A stretch of DNA of 47,168 nt from Pseudomonadota bacterium (lineage in GTDB: Bacteria > Pseudomonadota > Gammaproteobacteria > Steroidobacterales > GCA-2729495), in contig CAUJIY010000062.1 in the NCBI GenBank assembly GCA_963205295.1, positions 1 through 47,168 of the forward strand. Direction: 5' to 3'. Position numbers and translations under genes: made by a program. Shown here piece after piece: positions 35,545-44,109 of this stretch (position 1 is the first letter of the stretch; every line of letters begins with the position of its first letter). The notes under the pieces were generated by a model. It saw nothing but the letters and a program-made list of their open reading frames with translations. It was not told the origin of the DNA and did no database searches.

Positions 35545-36726
35545 TCAGCTCACGAACCGGTGGCGTTGCATCCAGTTGAAACACACCTCGGCGCCCTCGC
35601 GGGCCTTGTCGGGCTGGTTGAAGTAGTAGTGGTTGGCGCCCTGGATCGTCACCAGTTCCTTGTCGCCGTGGCGGATGGCGTCGTACAGCGCGTGGCCGTG
35701 GCTCGGCGGGCAGCCGTCGTCGGCGGAATTGGCGACGATCAGGATCGGCGCCTTGATGCGCGCCGCGCACTTCGGCCCGTTGGCATTGGAGTCGTCGTAG
35801 CTCCACTGCGAGAGCCAGCTGCGCAGCGAGCAGAACCGCGCCAGCCCGATCGGGCTCATATTGACGATGTGCGGCTCGCCGAGGAAGCACCAGCGCGGCT
35901 TGCGGTCGTTGGCGTCGAGTGCCGGGTCGAGCCAGCGCGGATCGGCCATGGTGCCCTGCACGACGAACGACAGTTCCTGGTTGGTCAGGCCGCGCGCACG
36001 GTAGTCGTCGAGCGTGCTGCGCACCCAGGCCGTGATGCGCCGGTTGCGCGCGATCTGGGCGGCACGGAAGCGTGCCACGAACTCGGGATCGTAGGGCGGT
36101 TGCGGACCCTTGGGGTCGTAGAGATCGAGCTCGCGGTCGCGTTTGGTGAAGTTCTGCTCGTCGGTGATTGCCGGGTCGAGCCATTCGGTGAAGGTCAGGT
36201 TGCGGGCCTTGTGCGCCGCGAGCAGCATCACCCCGTCCACCGGGATGAGTCCTGCCGCGGTCAGATCCGGCGGCTCCTGCGCTGGCGTGCACTTCACGCG
36301 CGGGTCCTCGGCTTCCGCCTGGTAGTACAGCGACAGCGAGCCGCCGCCGCTCCAGCCGCCGAGCAGGATCTTCTCGTAGCCGAGCCGCTCTTTGGCATCG
36401 CGTACACAAGCCGCCAGGTCGATCACGACCTTTTCCATGATCAGCGCGTAGTCGACGCCGCGGTAGCGGCTGCCGCAGACGATGACATCGACTCCTGTGC
36501 GCGCGAGCGCCAGCGGCATCGGCAGGTACTGGCCACCGCCGATCGGGTGCATGAAGATCACCACGGTCTTCGACTTCGTGCCTTTCGCCTTGAGCAGGTG
36601 CGCCTCGAGCACCACCCGGTCGATCTCGCCGGCATAGGTGTCCTTGAATCCCGCCTTCTCCTGGAACCTGATCAGGAACGGGATGCGGTCGTATTCCGGT
36701 TCTTTCTCTCTGCGGGTCTCGGCCAT
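35545..36726 (-). CDS. Alpha/beta-fold hydrolase
   Basis: 393 residues from ATG 36726 with AGGA 8 nt upstream. Nucleophile elbow GGWSGGGS (S126), oxyanion region MHPIGGG (60-65), and a C-terminal His in GANHYYF; a catalytic acid is likely in ANSADDGCPP. A large insertion between strand 6 and the C-terminal half forms a cap domain. No signal peptide, so cytoplasmic. It opens the minus-strand operon (24 bp before the PPIase gene), suggesting that an ester or amide substrate is hydrolysed before CoA activation. Divergent from the MetE-like gene. Confidence 0.9.
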   Translation of the reverse strand: MAETRREKEPEYDRIPFLIRFQEKAGFKDTYAGEIDRVVLEAHLLKAKGTKSKTVVIFMHPIGGGQYLPMPLALARTGVDVIVCGSRYRGVDYALIMEKVVIDLAACVRDAKERLGYEKILLGGWSGGGSLSLYYQAEAEDPRVKCTPAQEPPDLTAAGLIPVDGVMLLAAHKARNLTFTEWLDPAITDEQNFTKRDRELDLYDPKGPQPPYDPEFVARFRAAQIARNRRITAWVRSTLDDYRARGLTNQELSFVVQGTMADPRWLDPALDANDRKPRWCFLGEPHIVNMSPIGLARFCSLRSWLSQWSYDDSNANGPKCAARIKAPILIVANSADDGCPPSHGHALYDAIRHGDKELVTIQGANHYYFNQPDKAREGAEVCFNWMQRHRFVS

Positions 36727-37002
36727 GGTGGTGTCCTGCGGTTGGGCGGTGATGCCCGGGGATACCCGGGTGCGAATGTCAACGTAAGAGCGTATCTGGA
36801 TTCTAGTGACGGCCCGGCACCGTGGCAATGCGGAACACCAGAGGGCGTCGCCCCTGATCGACAGGCTTGACCGCTCCGCCGCGAGCTGGCGACACTCCAG
36901 TCCCGGTTCTCCGTCGACAGGATGTGATGGCTTGACCATCCGCAGCGTGCAAAGCGTGGTTGTCGGCCGGCAGCGGACAGCGGCACGCGGGGAGTGCCGG
37001 TG

Positions 37003-38097
37003 ATGGTGATACCGGCAGCCAGCCGTGCACCGTCCGGCGACCGGCTGGCGCAGTTGCCGCTGCTGCCCACGGCCCTGGTGGGGAGCCTGCCGCAGCCCGG
37101 CTGGCTCGTCGACCGCGATAACCTCGGCCACCGCGCTCCGCCGCGGGTGCCCGCCCGGGAACTCTGGCGCGTGCCACCGGAGTACCTCGCCGAAGCGCAG
37201 GACGATGCAACCCTGCTCGCCATCCGCGCTCAGGAACAGGCGGGTATCGACATCGTCGGCGACGGCGAAATGCGGCGCGAGAGCTACTCCAACGTATTCG
37301 CGACCGCCCTGGAAGGCATCGATGCGGCGAGACCGGGTTCGGTCCTCAACCGGCGCAACCAGCCGGAGGCGGTGCCCCGGGTCGTGGGGCCGATCCGGTG
37401 GCGCGAGCCGGTCATGGCGCACGACATCGCCTTCCTGCGTGCCAGCACCACGCGGCCGGTGAAGATCACGCTGCCCGGACCCTTCACCCTGGCGCAGCTC
37501 GCCCTCGACGAGCACTACCGGGACCCGGCCGCCCTCGCGCTGGCGTTCGCGGCGGCGGTCAACGACGAGATCCGTTTCCTGCACGCGGCCGGTGCGGACA
37601 TCGTGCAGCTCGACGAGCCCTACCTCGAGGCGCGTCCCGATGCGGCCAGGGCCTGGGGCGTCGAGGCCATCAACCGCGCCGTCGCCGGCGTCAGGGGCAC
37701 CACTGCGCTGCACATCTGCTTCGGTTACGGCCCGATCGACCGGGGCTACACCAAGCCGGGCGCCTACGCTTTTCTCGGTGGACTCGACTGTTGTGCGGTC
37801 GACATCGTCTCGATCGAAGCAGCCCAGCCGCGGCTCGATGTGGCGGTTCTGCGACAGCTGGGATCCAGGCGCGTCATGCTGGGCGTGCTCGACCTGGGAA
37901 CGCTCGCGGTCGAATCGCCGGACGAGATCTGCGGCCGGATCCGCCAGGCGCTGGCTGTCGTCGGCCCGCAGCGCCTGCTCATCGCTCCCGACTGCGGGAT
38001 GAAGTACCTGACGCGGGCGGCAGCCGCCGGGAAGATGGCGGCCATGGTCACGGCCGTGCGTCGCCTGCGCAGCGACCTTGGTTTCGATCGTCAATAA
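37003..38097 (+). CDS. MetE C-terminal-domain protein (cobalamin-independent methionine synthase-like)
   Basis: 364 residues from ATG 37003, with GGGGAG 8 nt upstream; a GTG at 36994 is also in frame. It contains only the catalytic TIM-barrel half of MetE. Zinc ligands H237 and C239 (LHICFGY), E272 (SIEAAQ) and C331 (PDCGMKYL) are all present, as are QLDEPYLEA (203-211) and the ITLPGPFTL motif. Such stand-alone cores transfer methyl or larger alkyl groups to a thiol and include the epoxyalkane:CoM transferase-type enzymes, so a catabolic thiol-transfer role is possible here, besides methionine synthesis. Confidence 0.87.
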   Translation: MVIPAASRAPSGDRLAQLPLLPTALVGSLPQPGWLVDRDNLGHRAPPRVPARELWRVPPEYLAEAQDDATLLAIRAQEQAGIDIVGDGEMRRESYSNVFATALEGIDAARPGSVLNRRNQPEAVPRVVGPIRWREPVMAHDIAFLRASTTRPVKITLPGPFTLAQLALDEHYRDPAALALAFAAAVNDEIRFLHAAGADIVQLDEPYLEARPDAARAWGVEAINRAVAGVRGTTALHICFGYGPIDRGYTKPGAYAFLGGLDCCAVDIVSIEAAQPRLDVAVLRQLGSRRVMLGVLDLGTLAVESPDEICGRIRQALAVVGPQRLLIAPDCGMKYLTRAAAAGKMAAMVTAVRRLRSDLGFDRQ

Positions 38098-38133
38098 TAT
38101 TGCGCAATTGGCAAACACGGTGTTAGAGTCCAC

Positions 38134-38159
38134 GCGTCGGCATAGAGGGATGCCGACGC
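38134..38159 (+). promoter_or_regulatory. Perfect 10-bp hairpin in the TonB-receptor leader
   Basis: GCGTCGGCAT (38134-38143), loop AGAGGG, ATGCCGACGC (38150-38159), 38 bp before the receptor start codon. No T-run. It may be an operator, an mRNA-stability element or a translation control hairpin. Confidence 0.45.
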
Positions 38160-38197
38160 AACAACGGTAACATCGACAGAATCCAGGGGGATCGGAC

Positions 38198-40669
38198 ATG
38201 ACCAAGGGGTCGAATCTGCAGGGCTGCAGCCTGCTGGCGGCAGGATGTGCGCTTCTGGTGCTGGGCAGTGGCGTCGGCAACGACGCGGTCGCCCAGGAGA
38301 AGAAAGCCGCGGCCACATTGGGCGAGATCATCGTCACCACGACCAAGCGTGAGGAAACGCTGCAGGACGTGCCGATCTCGGTCGGCGTCGTCACCGGTGA
38401 GCTCGTTCAGGAGTATGGCCTGAAGGACTTCACGGACGTACAGAACTACGTGCCGAACCTGGTCATCCAGGAAACCCTCGCCAGCTACCAGATCCGCATC
38501 CGCGGCCTCGGGTCAGGCGCGAGCCAGCTGTCGTTCGCGAGCGCGGTCGGCACCTTCGTGGACGGTGTCTACTGCGGCCGTCCGCGCTGCTTCCAGAACC
38601 CGCTGTTCGACATCGAGCGCATCGAGGTGGTGCGCGGTCCGCAGGGCGCGCTGTTCGGCAAGAACACCATCGCCGGTGCGGTGAGCACCATTTCGGCCGG
38701 TCCCACCAAGGACTTCGAAGGTGAGATCAGCGCCGGCACCGAGTTGTCCGAAGGCGGCTACAACGTCAGCGGTTTCTGGTCGGGCCCGATCAGCGACACG
38801 CTTGGCTTCCGCCTGGCAGGTGAGTACCAGGACCTCGACGGCTTCATCCACAACATCTCGACCGGCAAGGAAGAGCAGGGCGTGGAGTCCACGCTGGTCC
38901 GCGGCGTGCTGGACTGGGATCCGAGCGATACCGTGTCGGTGCGCTTCAAGGCCGAGCTGTCCGAGAAATTCATCGATGGTTACTCGGCCCAGCTGATCGG
39001 CTATGGCGGTTACGGCGTGCGCTACTTCCCCGGTGGCCCGCTGATCCCGTTCACCAAGCCCGAAAGTGTCGACGACGAGACCTCGACGAATACGATCTTC
39101 CCGGACGGCCAGTGGGACGATACCGACGCCCAGAACTACTCCCTGCAGGTCGACTGGGACATCGGTGATTACACGCTGACGTCGATCACCGGCCTCAGCA
39201 GCTTCGATTTCATCCGCCGGGTCACGGCGACGAGCTATGTCGAGCTCTTCGTCGACACCGAGATCTCCGAGAACTACGAGCAGTACAGCCAGGAGTTCCG
39301 CATCACCTCGCCGACGGGCGGGTTCTTCGACTACGTGGCTGGCGTGTACTATTCACAGGACAACTCGCGGATCCTCCAGCAGTCCCCGTTCATCCCGACG
39401 TTCACACCCGTCTTCGGTAGCGGGGATCCCGCCACCGATCCGGACCTGAAGAACTACACCGGCGGCGCACGTGCCTATCGGGGCGAGGGTGACACGATCT
39501 CGGCGTATGGCTCGGCGACGTTTCATTTCTTCGATGACCGGGCGCGGATGATCCTCGGCCTGCGCGTCGGCCAGGACACCCTCGACGGGCACTCGACCAA
39601 CACCAACTGGAGGTACAACCGGGCCACCAACACGATCAGCCCGATTCCGACCGACTTCACCTATATCCCGATCGGTGCGCTGAACCGGGAATTCGACGTC
39701 GCCGAAAATCGCGAGGAGCGCTATACCCTGCCGTCGATCAACTTCCAGGTCGACATCACCGACGATGTGATGGCCTATGCCTCGTATGCCGAGGGCTTCA
39801 AGAGCGGCGGCATGATCGCCAACGACGGGACCACCGGCAACAACATCCGGACCCAGGTCGACAACACGACGGTCCTTGGCGTGAGTTCCTGGGCCCAGAC
39901 CTATGCCGGCATGGATTTCATCACGGACCAGGATATTCTCGACGGCCTCTATCTGGAGGAAAACAACGGCATCTACGACTACAAGCCGGAGAAGGCCGAC
40001 GCCTACGAGCTTGGCGCCAAGATGAAGTTCCTGGGCGGCGCCCTGAACTGGAACATCGCACTCTACTACACGGAGTTCGAAGACCTGCAGACGTCCCAGT
40101 ACGACGGTGTGCGTTTCATCACCAAGAACGCCGCCGAGGCGACCAGCCAGGGTGTGGAGACCGACATCCAGTGGCTGGCGACCGACTACCTCACGCTGGG
40201 CCTCAATGCCGCCTACAACAAGGCCGAGTACGACAAGTACAAGAACACGTTCTGCAAGGTCATCGCGGAAGACGGCACCCAGGCGGACCCGAGCTGCATC
40301 AGCGGCCAGGGTGACCTCTCGGGCGAGCGGCTCGAGCGGGCGCCGGAGTGGACCGGTTCGTTCAGGATCGACTGGAACAGCCCGCTGACCGCGGGGACGC
40401 GCCTGAAGGTCAACGCTGCGGCCAACTACTCCGACGAGTACTACATCCAGGCCAACCTGTCGCCGCTGCACACGCAGGACGCGTTCACCAAGTACGACCT
40501 GCGCGTGGCCGTCGCCGACAGCGAGGACCTCTGGGAGCTGGCCCTGATCGGGCGCAACCTCAGCGACGAGCTGACGTTGCAGCACGCCTACACGGTGGCC
40601 CGCTACCATGCCAGCTCGGTTTCCACGCCGCGGTACATCACGCTGCAGGGCACCTGGAAGTTCCGGTAA
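38198..40669 (+). CDS. TonB-dependent outer-membrane receptor
   Basis: 823 residues with a signal peptide (cut near AVAQ, about 33). TonB-box-like region LGEIIVTTTKREETLQDVP, plug domain with PNLVIQ...IRIRGLGS and the hallmark ERIEVVRGPQGALFGKNT, then a 22-strand-type barrel ending in TLQGTWKFR with the terminal aromatic/Arg ending expected for BAM insertion. It belongs to the large group used by sphingomonads and related gammaproteobacteria for uptake of organic nutrients. Substrate unknown; the catabolic neighbours suggest the same compound. Monocistronic, with a terminator behind. Confidence 0.95.
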   Translation: MTKGSNLQGCSLLAAGCALLVLGSGVGNDAVAQEKKAAATLGEIIVTTTKREETLQDVPISVGVVTGELVQEYGLKDFTDVQNYVPNLVIQETLASYQIRIRGLGSGASQLSFASAVGTFVDGVYCGRPRCFQNPLFDIERIEVVRGPQGALFGKNTIAGAVSTISAGPTKDFEGEISAGTELSEGGYNVSGFWSGPISDTLGFRLAGEYQDLDGFIHNISTGKEEQGVESTLVRGVLDWDPSDTVSVRFKAELSEKFIDGYSAQLIGYGGYGVRYFPGGPLIPFTKPESVDDETSTNTIFPDGQWDDTDAQNYSLQVDWDIGDYTLTSITGLSSFDFIRRVTATSYVELFVDTEISENYEQYSQEFRITSPTGGFFDYVAGVYYSQDNSRILQQSPFIPTFTPVFGSGDPATDPDLKNYTGGARAYRGEGDTISAYGSATFHFFDDRARMILGLRVGQDTLDGHSTNTNWRYNRATNTISPIPTDFTYIPIGALNREFDVAENREERYTLPSINFQVDITDDVMAYASYAEGFKSGGMIANDGTTGNNIRTQVDNTTVLGVSSWAQTYAGMDFITDQDILDGLYLEENNGIYDYKPEKADAYELGAKMKFLGGALNWNIALYYTEFEDLQTSQYDGVRFITKNAAEATSQGVETDIQWLATDYLTLGLNAAYNKAEYDKYKNTFCKVIAEDGTQADPSCISGQGDLSGERLERAPEWTGSFRIDWNSPLTAGTRLKVNAAANYSDEYYIQANLSPLHTQDAFTKYDLRVAVADSEDLWELALIGRNLSDELTLQHAYTVARYHASSVSTPRYITLQGTWKFR

Positions 40670-40700
40670 CGCCGGGACCGACAGGTCCTGAAACTGAAAA

Positions 40701-40725
40701 GGGCGGGCTTCGGCCCGCCCTTTTT
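40701..40725 (+). terminator. Rho-independent terminator after the TonB receptor
   Basis: GGGCGGGC, loop TTCG, GCCCGCCC, then TTTTT: a textbook intrinsic terminator with a stable UUCG tetraloop. AAAA precedes it, so it may also work on the other strand. Confidence 0.95.
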
Positions 40726-40757
40726 CTTCTGCCGACATCGGGTCTGGAGAGATTGGG

Positions 40758-41738
40758 ATGAAAGCCCTCGTCTGCGCTGAATTCGGTCCGATCGGGCAAC
40801 TGCGGGTGCAGGACGTGGCACCGCCGGCCATCGGCGAGGGCACGGTCCGCATCCGGGTGCAGGCCTGCGGCATCAATTTTCCGGATGTCCTGCTGGTCCA
40901 GGGCAAGTACCAGGTGCGCCCGCCGCTGCCGTTCCATCCGGGTGGCGAGGTGGCCGGGACGATCAGCGAGATCGGGGCGGGCGTCACCGGCCTGCGCGTC
41001 GGCCAACGGGTGATGGCCACCATCTTCTGGGGCGGGCTCGCCGAGGAAGTCGTGGCCCCGGCCAAGGCCATTGTGCCGGTCCCGGATGAAATGGACATGC
41101 TGCGTGCGGCAGTCTTCCAGGGCGGCCATACCACCTCGTACTACGCGCTCAAGCAGCGCGGGGCGCTGAAAAGCGGCGAGACCCTGCTGGTGCTCGGTGC
41201 CGGTGGCGGTGTCGGCATGGCGGCCATGCAGATCGGCCGGGCGATGGGTGCCCGCGTGATCGGGGCGGTGAGCTCGGCCCGCAAGATCGAGGCCCTGCGC
41301 ACCGAGGGCTTCTCCGAGCTGATCGACTATGGCCAGGAAGACCTGCGCGAAGCGGTGCGCCGGCTCACCGGCGGCGAAGGTGTCGACGTGGTCTTCGACC
41401 CGGTGGGCGGAGAGCTGTTCGGCCAGGCCTGCCGCACGGCCCGGCGCTACGGGCGTATCCTCATCGTCGGCTTCGCCAGCGGCCAGATCGCGCAGTATGC
41501 GACCAACCTGGCCCTGCTCAAGGAGAACGCCGTCGTCGGCGTCAATTACATGTCGTTCTTCGAGCACGAGCGTGCGGCGGTCGAGCGCAACTTCGCCGAG
41601 CTCATGGAGTTCTACCGGCAGGGCACCATCCGCCCGCGTATCGACCGGGTCTTTACCCTCGACCAGGCAGTCGACGCGCTGGCTGCAGTCGCCGACCGTT
41701 CGGCGATCGGCAAGATCGTGGTTGCCATCCAGGACTGA
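40758..41738 (+). CDS. NADPH:quinone oxidoreductase-like medium-chain dehydrogenase
   Basis: 326 residues. N-terminal GroES-like domain (QVRPPLPFHPGGEVAGTISE) without the zinc ligands of alcohol dehydrogenases; cofactor domain with VLGAGGGVGMAAMQIG and a VVFDPVGGELF strand. Typical of QOR and the related zinc-free enoyl/acryloyl reductases, so it may reduce an enoyl-CoA or quinone. Leads a tight plus-strand series; the next start is 3 bp after its stop. Confidence 0.9.
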   Translation: MKALVCAEFGPIGQLRVQDVAPPAIGEGTVRIRVQACGINFPDVLLVQGKYQVRPPLPFHPGGEVAGTISEIGAGVTGLRVGQRVMATIFWGGLAEEVVAPAKAIVPVPDEMDMLRAAVFQGGHTTSYYALKQRGALKSGETLLVLGAGGGVGMAAMQIGRAMGARVIGAVSSARKIEALRTEGFSELIDYGQEDLREAVRRLTGGEGVDVVFDPVGGELFGQACRTARRYGRILIVGFASGQIAQYATNLALLKENAVVGVNYMSFFEHERAAVERNFAELMEFYRQGTIRPRIDRVFTLDQAVDALAAVADRSAIGKIVVAIQD

Positions 41739-41741
41739 GCG

Positions 41742-43316
41742 ATGAGCGGTGCCGACGTCTACACCGTCCGCCAGGCCATCGACGTGGTCTGCCGGTGGAA
41801 TGGCGCCACGGAGCTGATCATCGAGGAGGGTGTGCGCTACACCGGCGAGCGCCTGAACCGCGAGGCGCGCATGCTCGCCCAGGCGCTGCAGCACGCCGGC
41901 ATCGGGCGCGGTGACGTCGTCGCGTTCCTGGGTTCCGCGACCTGCCGCTTCTATGCCGCGTTCTTCGCTGCCCAGAAGCTCGGCTGCGTCACCTGCAACA
42001 TCAACGCGCGCGAACCGGCGGTCTTCATCCGCAGTACGCTGGCCGGCATCGGCGCGAAAGCCGTGATCTGTGCGGACGGTGTCTGCGCCACGGTTGTCGA
42101 AGCCATGGCGCAGCTGCCGGCCAGGCTGCCGGTGATTACGCTGGGTGACGCCCCGCTGCCGGGTGCCGATCTGGCCTACGGCACCGCGCTGGCGCGCTAT
42201 CCGGACGCAGAGCCGCCGGCCGAGGTATCTGCGGACGACCCGGCGATCATCATCCTGTCTTCCGGCTCGACCGGTACGCCCAAGGGGATCCTGCACAGCA
42301 ACGCGAATTTCGTGCGCTGGATGCGGTCGGCACCGGCGCTGTTCGGGCACGTCTCGCGCAGCACGCGCCTGCTGGTCATCGTCGGCACCTCGTTCGCGGC
42401 CTGGCCGTTTTCGACGATCTCGGTGCTGTACGCCGGCGGCAGCCTGGTGCTCATGGATGGCTTCACCCCGGAGGGATTCTGTGCCGCGATCGAACGCGAG
42501 AAGGCAACCATGGCAGGCCCGGTGCCGACCATGGTCCGCATGCTGGAGCCCGCGATCACCGCACGTTATGACCTGAGTTCCCTGCGCATGATGCTCTGTG
42601 CCGGCGAGCCGCCGTCACCGGCCGACATCGAACGCATGCGCTCGTGGGCGAACATCGACGTCCGCTGTCTGTACCTCGCCTCGGAGTCGGCGCCGGGCGC
42701 CGCGACGTACTGGGAACTGCGCGATCTGGAACTTTTCGGCAAGGGAGTGTGCGCCGGCAAGCCGGTGCCGGGGGCCGACCTGCGCGTCGTCGACCCGGAC
42801 GGTGGCATCGACGATCTGCGGCCGACCGGCGAGACCGGCGAGATCCTGTTGCGCGGCCCGACTCTCGCGACCGGCTACCTGAACAACCCGGAACTGACGG
42901 CGCGGCGCTTCGTCGACGGCTGGTGGCGGTCCGGCGACCTCGGCCACCTCGATGCCGACGGCTACCTGCACGTCGCCGGGCGCACCGACAACACCATCAA
43001 CAGCGGCGGCATCAAGGTGCAGGGCGAGGAAGTCGAGATCTGCCTGCTGGCGCACCCGGGTGTCGCGCAGGTCGCCGTGATCGGCGTCCGCGATCCGAAG
43101 TGGGGTTATCGCATCGAGGCCCATGTCGCGGTGACCGGCGGCACGTCGGAGGCGGAGCTGCGCGAGTTCTGTCGCGAGCGCCTGGCATCGTTCAAGCATC
43201 CCAAGACCTATGTGTTCCACGAAAAATTGCCGGTGGGGGCAACCGGCAAGCTGGACCGGGTGGCGCTGCGCCGGCTCTATTCCGCGGGCAGTCTCCCGCA
43301 AGGAGATTCGAAATGA
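41742..43316 (+). CDS. Acyl-CoA synthetase (AMP-forming)
   Basis: 524 residues. ANL superfamily motifs: ILSSGSTGTPKGILHSN (P-loop-like, about 171-187), ESAPGAATYWEL in the position of the YGxTE motif (degenerate), GDLGHLDADGY, GRTDNTINSGGIKVQGEEVE, and K503 (GATGKLDRVALRR). The replaced YGxTE block is unusual but the rest is intact. The stop overlaps the ATG of the enoyl-CoA hydratase gene (ATGA), so translation is probably coupled. Confidence 0.9.
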   Translation: MSGADVYTVRQAIDVVCRWNGATELIIEEGVRYTGERLNREARMLAQALQHAGIGRGDVVAFLGSATCRFYAAFFAAQKLGCVTCNINAREPAVFIRSTLAGIGAKAVICADGVCATVVEAMAQLPARLPVITLGDAPLPGADLAYGTALARYPDAEPPAEVSADDPAIIILSSGSTGTPKGILHSNANFVRWMRSAPALFGHVSRSTRLLVIVGTSFAAWPFSTISVLYAGGSLVLMDGFTPEGFCAAIEREKATMAGPVPTMVRMLEPAITARYDLSSLRMMLCAGEPPSPADIERMRSWANIDVRCLYLASESAPGAATYWELRDLELFGKGVCAGKPVPGADLRVVDPDGGIDDLRPTGETGEILLRGPTLATGYLNNPELTARRFVDGWWRSGDLGHLDADGYLHVAGRTDNTINSGGIKVQGEEVEICLLAHPGVAQVAVIGVRDPKWGYRIEAHVAVTGGTSEAELREFCRERLASFKHPKTYVFHEKLPVGATGKLDRVALRRLYSAGSLPQGDSK

Positions 43317-44080
43317 GTGTGGTGACGACGCAGCTCGACGGCCACGTGCTGCAGATCCGGATCGACAATCCGGTGAAGAAGAACGCGCTGACGATGGAAA
43401 TGTACGACGTCATGAGCGCCGCGCTGGAACGCGCCGAGGCCGACACGGCCGTGCGTGCCGTGGTCTTCAGCGGCGCCGGCGGCAACTTCTGTTCCGGCAA
43501 CGACGTTTCCGGCTTTCCCGCCGCCGGTTCCGGCTCGCAGGGGCCGAATCCGGTCATGCGCTTCGTCGAGGCGCTCGTCAACGCGAGTGTGCCGATCGTC
43601 GCAGCGGTGGAGGGTGTCGCTGCCGGCATCGGCGCCACCATGCTGCTGCATCTCGACGCCGTGGTGGCGGGCCCCGGCTCGAAGATCGTCTTGCCGTTCC
43701 TCAATCTCGCCCTGGTGCCCGAGGCGGGTTCCTCGCTCCTGCTGGTGCGCCTCCTCGGCTACACGCGCGCCGCGGAACTCGTGCTGCGCGCCGGGTCGGT
43801 CGACGGCAGCGAGGCCCACCGTCTCGGCATTGTCTCGCGGCTCGCCGAAGACGGCGCCGTCGGCCAGGTGGCGCTCGCAATCGCCGGCGAGTTCGCCGCG
43901 AAGCCACCGCAGGCGATGCGCCGGGCCAAGCGGCTGATGAAAGGCGATACCGCGGCGCTGCTGCAACGGATCCGCGAGGAGGAGCGCGGGGTGTTCCTCG
44001 GGCTGAATTCGGCCGAAGGCGCCGAGGCCCTGCAGGCATTCCGCGAGAAGCGCCGCCCCGATTTTTCACGAACGAGCTGA
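43313..44080 (+). CDS. Enoyl-CoA hydratase/isomerase family protein
   Basis: 255 residues, ATG 43313 with AAGGAG 7 nt upstream. Crotonase fold: oxyanion segments GGNFCSGNDVSGF and VEGVAAGIGATMLLHLDAVV. The catalytic acid position after the second segment reads NLALVPEAGSS, with Glu in the typical place. Acts on an unsaturated acyl-CoA made by the flanking ligases. Translationally coupled to the gene before it. Confidence 0.92.
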   Translation: MSVVTTQLDGHVLQIRIDNPVKKNALTMEMYDVMSAALERAEADTAVRAVVFSGAGGNFCSGNDVSGFPAAGSGSQGPNPVMRFVEALVNASVPIVAAVEGVAAGIGATMLLHLDAVVAGPGSKIVLPFLNLALVPEAGSSLLLVRLLGYTRAAELVLRAGSVDGSEAHRLGIVSRLAEDGAVGQVALAIAGEFAAKPPQAMRRAKRLMKGDTAALLQRIREEERGVFLGLNSAEGAEALQAFREKRRPDFSRTS

Positions 44081-44109
44081 GCGTTGGAGCCAGCAGGGGA
44101 ATGCAGACG

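Noticed and set aside
36755..36770. CCCGGG-GATA-CCCGGG inverted repeat before the hydrolase gene
   Set aside because: Only six base pairs and easily expected by chance in such GC-rich DNA.
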